This document shows, piece after piece, positions 16,868-25,404 of a DNA stretch of 64,000 nt (position 1 is the stretch's first letter; the number at the start of each line of letters is the position of its first letter). Source of the DNA: Melaminivora suipulveris (GTDB taxonomy: Bacteria > Pseudomonadota > Gammaproteobacteria > Burkholderiales > Burkholderiaceae_C); assembly GCF_003008575.1 (NCBI RefSeq), contig NZ_CP027667.1:1-64000 (forward strand). Reading direction: 5' to 3'. The position numbers and the translations under genes are program-made. The notes beneath the pieces were generated by a model. That model ran no database searches. It saw nothing but the letters and a program-made list of their open reading frames with translations, and was not told the origin of the DNA.

Positions 16868-17673
16868 TGGCTGCAAGCAACCTGCCACAGGCCCGCCTGG
16901 GGCGCGGGCAGCGCGTGGCGGCCTTGGCCGCCATCGTCGCAGCCGCATTTGTCTGGTCGCCGCACAGCCATGCCGCGCTGTTCGCGGACGATGAGGCGCG
17001 CCGCGCCATTCTGGAGCTGCGCCAGCGCGTGGATGCCATGACGCAGTCGCAGCAGCGCGCAGGCGAGCGCTCAGGCGATGAAGTCTCGCAATTGCGGCGC
17101 AGCCTGCTGGACCTGCAGACGCAGATCGAGTCCCTGCGCACCGAGCAGGCCATGCTGCGCGGGCAGAACGAGCAGCTCATGCGGGAAGTCGCTGAGCTGC
17201 AGCGCCGTCAAAAGGATATCGTGCAGGGCGTGGATGAGCGCCTGCGTCAGTTCGAGCCGGTCAAGGTGACGGTGGACGGGCGCGAGTTCCAGGCCGATCC
17301 GGCAGAAAAGCGTGACTTCGAAGCCGCTCTGGCGGTGTTCCGCTCGGGCCGCTTCGCGGATGCGGTGCCAGCGTTCAGCGCTTTTCTGCGCCAGTACCCG
17401 CAGTCGGGCTACGCGCCATCGGCGCGCTTCTGGCTGGGCAACGCCCAGTACGCCACGCGCGACTACAAGGAGGCGATCGGCAACTTCCAGGCCCTGCTGG
17501 CGCGCGCGCCAGACCATCCGCGCGCGCCCGAGGCTGCGTTGTCCATCGCCAATTGCCAGGTGGAGCTAAAGGACACCAAGGCCGCCCGCAAGACCCTGGA
17601 GGACCTGATCCGCACCTACCCGCAATCCGAAGCGGCTACCGCTGCCAAGGAGCGGCTGTCGCGGCTCAAGTGA
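16867..17673 (+). CDS. cpoB: Cell division coordinator CpoB (YbgF)
   Basis: A 268-residue periplasmic protein. A signal peptide ends near SHA (residue about 36), a coiled coil covers about 42-115 (RRAILELRQRVDAM onward, heptads rich in Gln, Glu, Leu), and TPR repeats cover about 150-268 (FRSGRFADAVPAFSAFL, DYKEAIGNFQALL). CpoB coordinates Tol function with PBP1b-driven septal wall synthesis. Its overlap with pal makes the three genes one translation-coupled set. The GTG of tcdA overlaps its stop. Confidence 0.93.
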   Translation: MAASNLPQARLGRGQRVAALAAIVAAAFVWSPHSHAALFADDEARRAILELRQRVDAMTQSQQRAGERSGDEVSQLRRSLLDLQTQIESLRTEQAMLRGQNEQLMREVAELQRRQKDIVQGVDERLRQFEPVKVTVDGREFQADPAEKRDFEAALAVFRSGRFADAVPAFSAFLRQYPQSGYAPSARFWLGNAQYATRDYKEAIGNFQALLARAPDHPRAPEAALSIANCQVELKDTKAARKTLEDLIRTYPQSEAATAAKERLSRLK

Positions 17674-18476
17674 GCGTGGAAGTAACCCTGGCTGCGAGCG
17701 CGGCGACTAACGAAGCCGATCTGCAGCGCCGCTTCGGCGGCCTGGCTCGCCTGTACGGCGTGGCGGGCGCCCAGGCCATCGCGTTGGCGCACGTCGCCGT
17801 GGTGGGCGTTGGCGGCGTCGGCTCCTGGGCTGCCGAGGCGCTGGCACGCAGTGGCGTGGGACAGTTGAGCCTGATCGACCTGGACCATGTCGCCGAGTCC
17901 AACATCAACCGCCAGGCGCACGCACTCACCTCGACCGTCGGGCAGGCCAAGGTGCAGGCCATGGCCGAGCGCATCGCGCAGATCAATCCGCATTGCCACG
18001 TGAACTGCGTGGAGGACTTTGCCGCGCCCGACAACTGGCCACAGTTGCTGCCCTCCGGCGTGCAGGCCGTCATCGACGCCTGCGACCAGGTCCGCGCCAA
18101 GACCGCCATGGCTGCCTGGGCTTTGCGCACCCGTGTGCCCTTCATCGCCGTGGGCGCCGCTGGCGGCAAGCGCCATGGCCACTTGGTGGATATCGACGAT
18201 CTGGCCCACACCACACACGACCCGCTGCTGGCCCAGCTGCGCCAACGCCTGCGCCGCGAACACGGCGCCACCACGGGCGGCAAGCGCATGGGGGTGATCT
18301 GCGTCTTCAGCCGCGAGCCGGTGGCACCACCGCATGCGTCGTGCGATTTGGCGCCTTCGTCCGCCGATGGTTCGCTCAACTGCCACGGCTACGGATCGAC
18401 AGTGACGGTCACGGCCACCTTTGGCCAATGCGCGGCCGGCTGGTTGCTCGATCACATCGCGTCGAAGGCCGGATGA
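17670..18476 (+). CDS. tcdA: tRNA threonylcarbamoyladenosine dehydratase TcdA
   Basis: A 268-residue E1-like enzyme that uses ATP to cyclise t6A37 in tRNAs reading ANN codons. The nucleotide-binding stretch GVGGVGSWAAEALARSG, the LIDLDHVAESNINRQ loop and the D-x-x-D-Q substrate region are present. The family's catalytic Cys is expected near CVFSREP or the later CDLAPS; I cannot decide which. GTG 17670 overlaps the cpoB stop as GTGA. A tRNA-Lys(UUU) gene, which carries A37 and is a known t6A tRNA, starts 65 bases after its stop. Confidence 0.92.
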   Translation: MSVEVTLAASAATNEADLQRRFGGLARLYGVAGAQAIALAHVAVVGVGGVGSWAAEALARSGVGQLSLIDLDHVAESNINRQAHALTSTVGQAKVQAMAERIAQINPHCHVNCVEDFAAPDNWPQLLPSGVQAVIDACDQVRAKTAMAAWALRTRVPFIAVGAAGGKRHGHLVDIDDLAHTTHDPLLAQLRQRLRREHGATTGGKRMGVICVFSREPVAPPHASCDLAPSSADGSLNCHGYGSTVTVTATFGQCAAGWLLDHIASKAG

Positions 18477-18491
18477 GAGCTGCAAGTTGGT

Positions 18492-18497
18492 TATAAT
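18492..18497 (+). promoter_or_regulatory. Candidate -10 element of tRNA-Lys
   Basis: A perfect TATAAT lies 44 bases before the tRNA, followed by GC-rich GCGAGG, as in growth-rate-controlled stable RNA promoters. The -35 would fall in the last codons of tcdA, where no good match is seen. Confidence 0.6.
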
Positions 18498-18541
18498 GCG
18501 AGGCTTCGCTGGAGCAGCGGGCCTTTGACATAGAGGTTCAT

Positions 18542-18617
18542 GGGTCGTTAGCTCAGCCGGTAGAGCAGCGGACTTTTAATCCGTTGGTCGCAGGTTCGAA
18601 TCCTGCACGACCCACCA
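18542..18617 (+). tRNA. tRNA-Lys (anticodon UUU), CCA encoded
   Basis: A 76-base cloverleaf: acceptor GGGTCGT pairs with ACGACCC, D-stem GCTC/GAGC, anticodon stem GCGGA/TCCGT with loop CTTTTAA, and T-arm GCAGG-TTCGAAT-CCTGC. The CCA end is encoded. Anticodon TTT reads lysine codons; position 37 is A. In E. coli, lysT also follows tol-pal-cpoB, so the location is conserved. Confidence 0.98.
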
Positions 18618-18636
18618 GTTGCATCCAGCCTCAAAC

Positions 18637-18665
18637 AAGCCAGCTTCACGAAGCTGGCTTTTTTG
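18637..18665 (+). terminator. Rho-independent terminator of tRNA-Lys
   Basis: AAGCCAGCTTC and GAAGCTGGCTT form a near-perfect hairpin followed by a T run, 20 bases after the tRNA. Confidence 0.93.
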
Positions 18666-18704
18666 TTTCCGCTCGCTGTGCTGCGGGGGGCCGAGGAATA
18701 CTTC

Positions 18705-19331
18705 TCAGCGCAGCTCCGGGTTGCGGTAATCGCGGATCAGCTGAGCGAGCTCCTGTACCTCGTCGCTGAATGATTCGACGGCCAGCGCCAGCCGTTCGAT
18801 AAAGGCCTGATCCCGCCGCACGCGCCGCACCACGGTGCGCGCGTTGGCAGGAAAGGCGGGGTTGTAGCTCACGAAATCCCACCAGGCTCGTCCGGTGATC
18901 CACATGCAGCCCTGGATTTGCGCTGTGTAAATGGCCGGCTCGGAGGGAAGCGCCAGGTATTCGGCGTGGGTGCGTTCCCGCGGGCATTTGATTTCGACGC
19001 CCCCTTCCTCGCCGATCAGTCCGTCTGGCGAGGCGCCGCAGGGCAGCGTTTCGTGCATGCAAAATCCCACTTCGGTCACGAAGTTGCCAGTCAGCGCCTC
19101 GTACTCGGCGCGCGCGGCTGGTTCGCGCTCGGTGCCGATCTCCATCGCCAGCGACGTGTACGTTTCCACGGATCGCCCGGTGATGATCTCCAGCGCCAGC
19201 TGGGTGGCGTAGGCGCGTCGCGTCAGCCCCCGGCCACCAGCCAGCACTTCGGCAAAGCGGCTGGCCGTGGCCTTGCCCAGGCGCAGCCTGATCCATTCGT
19301 CGCTGCCCTGGGGCGCATCACTGACCCGCAT
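18705..19331 (-). CDS. YqaJ-type phage recombination exonuclease
   Basis: A 208-residue nuclease of the lambda-exonuclease / YqaJ family, which digests one strand of a DNA end so that a partner protein can anneal it. Active-site marks are GTEREPAARAEYE (residues 67-79), SPDG with Asp103, and VEIKCP with Glu113 and Lys115. The gene overlaps the upstream ERF gene by 14 bases, so they form one unit. Position next to a tRNA gene suggests a prophage remnant; no integrase, repressor or structural gene is seen. All catalytic residues are intact, so it may be active. Confidence 0.85.
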   Translation of the reverse strand: MRVSDAPQGSDEWIRLRLGKATASRFAEVLAGGRGLTRRAYATQLALEIITGRSVETYTSLAMEIGTEREPAARAEYEALTGNFVTEVGFCMHETLPCGASPDGLIGEEGGVEIKCPRERTHAEYLALPSEPAIYTAQIQGCMWITGRAWWDFVSYNPAFPANARTVVRRVRRDQAFIERLALAVESFSDEVQELAQLIRDYRNPELR

Positions 19332-19950
19332 TCGCGCCGCCCGACACGCGCTGGGCCGTGGCCTTCAGCTCCGCGTGGCGGCTGGCCAGGGCCATGCGCT
19401 CGTCCTGCATGGCGCTCTGCCAGAAAGTGCGGTAGGCGTCCAGGCCGGCGTTGGCGGCATTGGTGGCCGCATCCAGCAGCTCGCGCGAAGGCTCGGGCCC
19501 CAGCGGCATTTCATCGTCGTTGGGGTCGATATAGGATTCCGGGTCCACGGCCATGGTGGGCACGACAAACTGCTGGAACAGCGCCGTGCGAAACGCGATG
19601 GACTGCGCCTTGGTCACGGCCTTGTCGCCAGCGTCCATGGCCTCGCCGAAGCATTCGCTCAGAACGTACGAACCGTCTTCGGCGGCGAACTTGAACGTAC
19701 CCTTGAGTGTGCAAAAGCGTATGGCGCGACCGTCCTTGGGGTCGCCCCGGAAGCGCTCGTGGACGACCAGCTCGGAGTAGCTGGGCGTGACGGTGATGCC
19801 GTGCTTGACCAGCAGCGGCGAGAGCTCGTTCATGGCGGACTCGATGCCGCGGAAGGTGTAGCCCTGCTGCACGTTGCGCTGCATTTTTGCGATGCCGGTG
19901 GTGGCGATGTCCTTCATGACGCCAAGGACGGCGGTTTGAATTTTGCTCAT
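19318..19950 (-). CDS. ERF-family single-strand annealing protein
   Basis: A 210-residue protein of the ERF superfamily (phage P22 Erf type), which anneals complementary single strands during recombination. Typical is the segment YTFRGIESAMNELSPLLVKHG and the later CFGEAMDAGDKAVTKAQSIAFRTAL (quoted in part: AMDAGDKAVTKAQS). ATG 19950 starts MSKIQTAV and is chosen over longer frames with non-homologous leaders. With the overlapping YqaJ nuclease it makes a two-component exonuclease-annealase set. No other phage gene is present. Confidence 0.85.
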   Translation of the reverse strand: MSKIQTAVLGVMKDIATTGIAKMQRNVQQGYTFRGIESAMNELSPLLVKHGITVTPSYSELVVHERFRGDPKDGRAIRFCTLKGTFKFAAEDGSYVLSECFGEAMDAGDKAVTKAQSIAFRTALFQQFVVPTMAVDPESYIDPNDDEMPLGPEPSRELLDAATNAANAGLDAYRTFWQSAMQDERMALASRHAELKATAQRVSGGANAGQ

Positions 19951-20161
19951 GGATATGCCTTGGCCCGAGGTTGGCGATGCCGGCAACTTATCCGCGTGCG
20001 CGCCCAGGGTGTGTAGGCCGTGGGTCACCGCGCGCGTCCGCTGGGGCGCCATCGCGCAGCGAAGGCGCCCGGCTCCTACTTGCGCACTGGAGCTGTCCCC
20101 ACCATGCGCGCCGCGTTTCGCGGCCAAGCTGTAGCTCATTCAAACCCAGGAGGACAGCACC

Positions 20162-20512
20162 ATGCAGCCACCCAAAAGCATTCCCGGCTCGCTCGCCGCA
20201 GACACCCCCGAAGAGGCCACCGCACAGGCCGAGACTGCCGCACAAGCCAATTCGACCCTGAGCGCGGAAAAGGACGTGTCCGCCGGCATGGACGACATTA
20301 CTGCGCATTCCTTTGACGACATTCCGGAAGATGGCCCGCTGAACTTCGAGGACGGCACCATGGAGCGCCCGCGCGGTGATTCACAGCGCATGGGCGGCAC
20401 CTGGGAAGACGAGGGCAGCGACAGCGGCGCCATCGCGCCGCCGGCCGAGATCATGTCCGACCGCGTGGAGCCCAGCGATGAGCCCGACCGCCGCGAGATC
20501 CGCGAGAGTTGA
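20162..20512 (+). CDS. Small acidic protein of unknown function
   Basis: A 116-residue, strongly acidic protein (many Asp and Glu, few hydrophobics, no membrane segment), probably largely disordered. I do not recognise it. Support for it being real is a strong AGGAGGA seven bases before the ATG and a position divergent from the ERF gene. The 211 bases between the two starts show no clear promoter. It may belong to the phage-like island or be an unrelated resident gene. Confidence 0.6.
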   Translation: MQPPKSIPGSLAADTPEEATAQAETAAQANSTLSAEKDVSAGMDDITAHSFDDIPEDGPLNFEDGTMERPRGDSQRMGGTWEDEGSDSGAIAPPAEIMSDRVEPSDEPDRREIRES

Positions 20513-20536
20513 TGTAGCCAGCGGCCCGCACGCCGA

Positions 20537-21454
20537 TCACGACGCCTGTTGACCGGTGCGCACCATTTGCATGGCAGATCCAATCAGCGCCGACACCTCG
20601 GTCATGTTGCTGGGCACGATAAGCGTGGTGGTCGCGTCCGCCGCCACCTTGCCGTAGGCCTCGACGGCCTTCTCGGCCACGCGCAGTTGCACGGCCTGTT
20701 CGCCGCCGGGCTGGCGGATGGCGCCGGCCACGCGCTCGATGGCCTGTGCAGTAGCCGCCGCCACCGTGAGCAGCGCCGTCGCTTCGCCCTGGGCGTTGTT
20801 GATGGCAGCCTGCTTCTCGCCCTCTGATCGCGCGATGAAGGCTTCGCGTTCGCCCGTGGCGATGTTGATCTGTTCCTGGCGTCGGCCTTCCGAGGCGGCG
20901 ATCAATGCCCGCTTCTCCCGCTCGGCGGTGATCTGCGCCTGCATGGCGCGCAGGATTTCGGCCGGCGGCGTCAGATCCTTGATCTCGTAGCGCAGCACCT
21001 TCACGCCCCAGTTCAGCGCCGCCTCGTCGATGGCCGCCACCACCTGGGCGTTGATCATGTCGCGCTCCTCGAAGGTCTTGTCCAGCTCCAGCCGGCCGAT
21101 CACGCTGCGCAGCGAGGTCTGGGCCAGTTGCGTCACTGCGGTGATGTAGTTGGACGAGCCGTAGCTGGCGCGCATCGGATCGGTCACCTGGAAGTACAGG
21201 ATGCCATCCACCTGCAGCTGCGTGTTGTCCTTGGTGATGCAGACCTGGCTGGGCACGTCCAGCGGGATTTCCTTCAGGCTGTGCTTGTAGGCGACACGGT
21301 CGACCACCGGAATGATGAAGCGCGGCCCCGGCGCCAGCGTGCCGGCATACCGGCCCAGCCGCTCCTTTACCCAGGCGTGCTGCTGGGGCACGATCTTGAC
21401 CGACTGCGCGATGAAGATCACGGCGATGATGAACAGGACGATGGCGACTTCCAT
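20537..21454 (-). CDS. SPFH/Band 7 membrane protein (QmcA/stomatin type)
   Basis: A 305-residue stomatin-like protein: one N-terminal membrane segment (residues about 2-20, VAIVLFIIAVIFIAQSV), a Band 7 domain (about 22-190), then an Ala/Glu/Gln-rich helical oligomerisation region. Such proteins scaffold membrane microdomains and protease access. ATG 21454 gives the expected start. It follows an NfeD gene by 50 bases, the usual NfeD-stomatin pairing. Confidence 0.9.
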   Translation of the reverse strand: MEVAIVLFIIAVIFIAQSVKIVPQQHAWVKERLGRYAGTLAPGPRFIIPVVDRVAYKHSLKEIPLDVPSQVCITKDNTQLQVDGILYFQVTDPMRASYGSSNYITAVTQLAQTSLRSVIGRLELDKTFEERDMINAQVVAAIDEAALNWGVKVLRYEIKDLTPPAEILRAMQAQITAEREKRALIAASEGRRQEQINIATGEREAFIARSEGEKQAAINNAQGEATALLTVAAATAQAIERVAGAIRQPGGEQAVQLRVAEKAVEAYGKVAADATTTLIVPSNMTEVSALIGSAMQMVRTGQQAS

Positions 21455-21504
21455 GGCGGGCCTTTCGGAAGGGAGGCGTGAGGGGGAAAATGAGTGGCGC
21501 AGCG

Positions 21505-21936
21505 CTACGCCGGATCGACCATCAGGCGGTTTCCCACCAGCTCGGCAACCCGGTGTGGCCCCGGCAGCGGCTGCGTCCCAGGGCGTGCGATGGCCGTCCA
21601 GGAGGCGCCGCGGTAGCGCACGCTGGCCGTGCCGTCGGGCAGCCAGGCGTCGATCTGCACGACCTCGCCGACGTCCAGGTTCACGCTGCGGTCGGCACGC
21701 GGCGAGGGATCGCCCGGCCGCGCACGGCGTGTGAAATAGGCGGCCAGCACCGTTGCCGAGCCCACGCCCGCCGCCACCAGCACTTGCGCCACCGAGCCCA
21801 ACCCGGCATGCGCGGCCAGGGCGCCAGCGCCCAGGCCGACGGCCAGCATCAGCAGATAAAAGGTTCCGGTCAGCAGCTCGGCCACGACGGCGACGCCGGC
21901 CATGAGCCACCAGAGAGTGGACGCTTCCAGGGTCAC
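21505..21936 (-). CDS. NfeD family membrane protein
   Basis: A 143-residue short NfeD: two or three membrane segments (residues about 8-65), then a C-terminal OB-fold (NLDVGEVVQIDAWLPDG, ASVRYRGASW). It is the regular partner of stomatin-like proteins; the fold may control their assembly. The start is a GTG with GAAGGAG upstream. It is divergent from the decarboxylase gene, sharing 134 bases. Confidence 0.88.
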   Translation of the reverse strand: MTLEASTLWWLMAGVAVVAELLTGTFYLLMLAVGLGAGALAAHAGLGSVAQVLVAAGVGSATVLAAYFTRRARPGDPSPRADRSVNLDVGEVVQIDAWLPDGTASVRYRGASWTAIARPGTQPLPGPHRVAELVGNRLMVDPA

Positions 21937-22070
21937 GCGGACGCTCCTTCAAATGGTGTGCAACAGTGCACCGATTCTGTGCGAAATACCGGCGCGCTCC
22001 CAGAGCGCAGCGGCATATTCCGTACACTTTGACCCTTTTCGTCTTTCCACACGCAGCCCGGAGCCAGCGC

Positions 22071-24443
22071 ATGAAGTTTCGCTTTCCCATCGTCATCATC
22101 GACGAGGACTACCGCTCGGAGAACACCTCCGGCCTGGGCATCCGTGCGCTGGCGCAGGCCATCGAGGCCGAGGGCTTCGAAGTGCTGGGCGTGACCAGCT
22201 ATGGCGACCTGTCGCAGTTTGCCCAGCAGCAAAGCCGCGCCAGCGCGTTCATCCTGTCGATTGATGACGAGGAGCTCGCGCTGGGCGCGGGCAACGACCC
22301 CATCGTGCACAGCCTGCGCAACTTCATCTCCGAAGTGCGGCGCAAGAACGCCGACGTGCCGATCTACGTGCACGGCGAGACCAAGACCTCGCGCCACCTG
22401 CCCAACGACATCCTGCGCGAGCTGCACGGCTTCATCCACATGTTCGAGGACACGCCGGAGTTCGTCGCCAAGCACATCATCCGTGAGGCCAAGGCCTACC
22501 TGGAGGGCCTGCAGCCGCCGTTCTTCAAGGCCCTGCTGGACTATGCCGAGGACGGCTCGTACAGCTGGCACTGCCCCGGCCACTCGGGTGGCGTGGCTTT
22601 CCTGAAGAGCCCCGTGGGCCAGATGTTCCACCAGTTCTTCGGCGAGAACATGCTGCGCGCCGACGTGTGCAACGCCGTGGAGGAACTCGGCCAGCTGCTG
22701 GACCACAACGGCGCCATTGGCGAGAGCGAGCGCAACGCGGCGCGCATCTTCAACGCCGACCACTGCTTCTTCGTCACCAACGGCACTTCGACCAGCAACA
22801 AGATGGTCTGGCACCACACGGTGGCACCAGGCGACGTGGTGGTGGTGGACCGCAACTGCCACAAATCCATCCTGCACTCGATCATCATGACGGGCGCGGT
22901 GCCGGTGTTTTTGAAGCCCACGCGCAACCATTTCGGCATCATCGGGCCCATTCCCAAGAGCGAATTCGAACCCGCGACCATCAAGGCCAAGATCCGCGCC
23001 AATCCGCTGCTCAAGGGCGTGGACGCCAAAAAGGCCAAGCCGCGCGTGCTGACACTCACGCAGTCCACCTACGACGGCGTGCTCTACAACACCGAGACCA
23101 TCAAGGCCATGCTCGATGGCTACGTCGACAACCTGCACTTCGACGAGGCCTGGCTGCCGCACGCGGCTTTTCACCCGTTCTACGGCAGCTTCCACGCCAT
23201 GGGCAAGAAGCGCCCGCGGCCCAAGCAGTCGGTGGTGTATTCCACGCAGTCCATCCACAAGCTGCTGGCCGGTATCAGCCAGGCCAGCCACGTGCTGGTG
23301 CAAGACAGCCAGACCAACAAGCTGGACCGCCACCTGTTCAACGAGGCGTACCTGATGCACACCTCGACCAGTCCGCAGTACAGCATCATCGCCAGCTGCG
23401 ACGTGGCCGCGGCCATGATGGAGCCGCCCGGCGGCACGGCGCTGGTGGAGGAATCCATCCTGGAGGCGCTGGACTTTCGCCGTGCCATGCGCGAGGTCGA
23501 GGAGGACTTCGGCAAGAACGACTGGTGGTTCAAGGTCTGGGGCCCGGACGGCATGGTCGAGGAGGGCATTGGCGACGCCGACGATTGGATGCTGCGCTCG
23601 GATGCCAAGGGCAAAAAGGGCAAGGGCGGATGGCACGGCTTCGGCCAGCTGGCCGACGGCTTCAACATGCTGGACCCGATCAAGTCAACAATAGTCACGC
23701 CCGGCCTGAACCTGGACGGCAAGTTCGACCGCACCGGCATCCCGGCGTCCATCGTCACCAAGTACCTGGCCGAGCATGGCGTGGTGGTCGAGAAGACCGG
23801 GCTGTACTCGTTCTTCATCCTGTTCACCATCGGCATCACCAAGGGCCGCTGGAACACGCTGCTCACCGCCCTGCAGCAGTTCAAGGACGACTACGAGAAG
23901 AACCAGCCCATGTGGCGCATCCTGCCCGAGTTCTGCCAGCAGCACCGCCAGTACGAGCGCATGGGCCTGCAGGACCTGTGCCAGCACTTGCACGAGCTGT
24001 ACGCCAAGTACGACGTGGCGCGCCTGACCACCGAGATGTACCTGTCGGACCTTACGCCAGCCATGAAGCCCAGCGACGCCTTCGCCCACATCGCGCAGCG
24101 GCGCACCGAGCGCGTGGAGATCGACAAGCTGGAAGGCCGCATCACCACCAGCCTGATCACGCCTTACCCGCCGGGCATTCCGCTGCTGATCCCTGGCGAG
24201 GTCTTCAACAAGAAGATCGTCGACTACCTGAAGTTCTCGCGCGAGTTCTCCAAGGTGTGCCCAGGCTTCGAGACCGACATCCACGGCCTGGTCGAGATCG
24301 AGGACGAAAGCGGTTGCATCTGCTACTACGCCGATTGCGTGACCGAAGAGAAGACCGAAATCCCGAAGGCGCGCAGCAACGCTGGCAAGGGCAAGAAGCT
24401 GGTGCAGGTGGGCGACGACGGGGCGTACAGCCGCATCATCTGA
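22071..24443 (+). CDS. Arg/Lys/Orn decarboxylase, AdiA/CadA/SpeC fold type I
   Basis: A 790-residue PLP-dependent basic amino acid decarboxylase. It has an N-terminal receiver-like wing domain (residues about 1-130), the PLP domain with CPGHSGG, the aspartate in FDEAW and the PLP-binding Lys in TQSIHKLL (about residue 403), and a long C-terminal domain. These enzymes make agmatine, cadaverine or putrescine, consume a proton and contribute to acid resistance or polyamine supply. I cannot choose between arginine, lysine and ornithine from sequence alone; AdiA-like arginine decarboxylases are a good guess. A clear terminator follows. Confidence 0.9.
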   Translation: MKFRFPIVIIDEDYRSENTSGLGIRALAQAIEAEGFEVLGVTSYGDLSQFAQQQSRASAFILSIDDEELALGAGNDPIVHSLRNFISEVRRKNADVPIYVHGETKTSRHLPNDILRELHGFIHMFEDTPEFVAKHIIREAKAYLEGLQPPFFKALLDYAEDGSYSWHCPGHSGGVAFLKSPVGQMFHQFFGENMLRADVCNAVEELGQLLDHNGAIGESERNAARIFNADHCFFVTNGTSTSNKMVWHHTVAPGDVVVVDRNCHKSILHSIIMTGAVPVFLKPTRNHFGIIGPIPKSEFEPATIKAKIRANPLLKGVDAKKAKPRVLTLTQSTYDGVLYNTETIKAMLDGYVDNLHFDEAWLPHAAFHPFYGSFHAMGKKRPRPKQSVVYSTQSIHKLLAGISQASHVLVQDSQTNKLDRHLFNEAYLMHTSTSPQYSIIASCDVAAAMMEPPGGTALVEESILEALDFRRAMREVEEDFGKNDWWFKVWGPDGMVEEGIGDADDWMLRSDAKGKKGKGGWHGFGQLADGFNMLDPIKSTIVTPGLNLDGKFDRTGIPASIVTKYLAEHGVVVEKTGLYSFFILFTIGITKGRWNTLLTALQQFKDDYEKNQPMWRILPEFCQQHRQYERMGLQDLCQHLHELYAKYDVARLTTEMYLSDLTPAMKPSDAFAHIAQRRTERVEIDKLEGRITTSLITPYPPGIPLLIPGEVFNKKIVDYLKFSREFSKVCPGFETDIHGLVEIEDESGCICYYADCVTEEKTEIPKARSNAGKGKKLVQVGDDGAYSRII

Positions 24444-24462
24444 CGGCGCATACCCGCACAGG

Positions 24463-24497
24463 CCGCCCGGTGGATGGGGTCCACCGGGCGGCTTTTT
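24463..24497 (+). terminator. Rho-independent terminator of decarboxylase gene
   Basis: CCGCCCGGTGGA and TCCACCGGGCGG form a perfect 12-base stem with a TGGGG loop, followed by CTTTTTG. Confidence 0.93.
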
Positions 24498-24502
24498 GCT
24501 TT

Positions 24503-24555
24503 TGAATCGATAGCAAGCTATCGTTTATACACGCCGACTGAGGGCCAATTCAGCG
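24503..24555 (-). repeat. Dispersed intergenic repeat, family 1, copy C
   Basis: On the reverse strand: GGCCCTCAGTCGGCGTGTAT, then a GATAGC/GCTATC hairpin (GATAGCAAGCTATCG). Its left-strand edge reaches the stop codon of the ligase gene at 24550-24552. Same orientation as copy D on the other side of that gene. Confidence 0.85.
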
Positions 24556-25404
24556 TAAATCTTCGACTGGCGGCTCATCCGCGCGCACGCGCCAGAAGCG
24601 TGCGAAGCGCGGCAGACCGGAGGCGCTGTGAACGCCGTTGTAGCGGTAGGTCACCCGGCTGCCCGGCGGCGGTGGCGCGCGGCGAAGGGCGTCGCTCAGG
24701 CCGCTGCCCAGGCGCAGGCGGCGGCCATCCGGCAGCTCCACCAGCAGCGCGCCGGTCAGGCCGGCGTATTTGCCTTGGCCGGGCAGGTGGGCGACGACCA
24801 CGGCTTCCGCATCGTCCCAAGATTTCACCTTGAGCAGATCGCCGCTGCGCCCGCCCTGGTGTAGAGACTCGCCCCGGCGCAGCATCAAGCCTTCGGCGCC
24901 GCCGCGTTCGTAGGTGCGCAGTTGCGCCATCAGCGATTCATGGCTGGCCACGCGCCATTGCGGTACTGCCTGCGCCCATGACTGGCCCAGGGCGGTCACA
25001 TGCGCCTGCAGTGCCGGAAGGCGTTCATCGAAGGTGCCGCCGTGCGCGGGCAGGTCGAACACCATGTAGCGCAGGGCGCGCCACTGCGCGGCTGCCGGAT
25101 CGTCCTGCGCCACGGCCGACTGCACGGCGGCGAACTGCCCGCGCCCGGCCCACAGCTCGCCGTCCATGGGCGTGGCCGGCCAGCCTGCCGTGAACCAGGC
25201 CGGCGCGCGGATGACCAAGCCCTGACGGGTGCGCAGCTGCCGGCCATCCCATAGCGCGCGCACGCCGTCGTATTTCTCGCTGACCCAATAGGCCGGAACA
25301 TGAACGCCCTGCCGGTAGTGCTGCGCGAGCGCTGGCGTATCGGCGGCGTGCGCGGTGGCGCCAGCAAAAAGGACTGCGCCGCACAGCGCCAGCAGAATTA
25401 TCAA
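24550..25404 (-). CDS. ligE: ATP-dependent DNA ligase, LigE type, probably exported
   Basis: About 284 residues. The adenylation motif I EKYDGVRA (Lys near residue 45), motif III/IIIa region YMVFDLP, motif IV EGLMLRR and motif V LKVKSWDD are present, then an OB-fold. It has no extra DNA-binding domain, as in LigE, the minimal ligases that carry signal peptides and may seal DNA in the periplasm during uptake. A hydrophobic leader ending ATAHA supports export. The start is uncertain: TTG 25404 is the only usual start between the fabI terminator and the leader, and it lies inside repeat copy D. The open frame reaches back to 25512 but crosses that terminator. A charged n-region is missing if TTG is used. 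Confidence 0.75.
   Translation of the reverse strand: MIILLALCGAVLFAGATAHAADTPALAQHYRQGVHVPAYWVSEKYDGVRALWDGRQLRTRQGLVIRAPAWFTAGWPATPMDGELWAGRGQFAAVQSAVAQDDPAAAQWRALRYMVFDLPAHGGTFDERLPALQAHVTALGQSWAQAVPQWRVASHESLMAQLRTYERGGAEGLMLRRGESLHQGGRSGDLLKVKSWDDAEAVVVAHLPGQGKYAGLTGALLVELPDGRRLRLGSGLSDALRRAPPPPGSRVTYRYNGVHSASGLPRFARFWRVRADEPPVEDLR

Noticed and set aside
18705..20512. Complete prophage
   Set aside because: Only two recombination genes and one orphan are present; no integrase, repressor, lysis or structural gene.
18542..20600. Second copy of the tRNA-Lys 3' end as a prophage attachment site
   Set aside because: None was seen in the 2 kb beside the phage-like pair, so no attL/attR boundary can be claimed.
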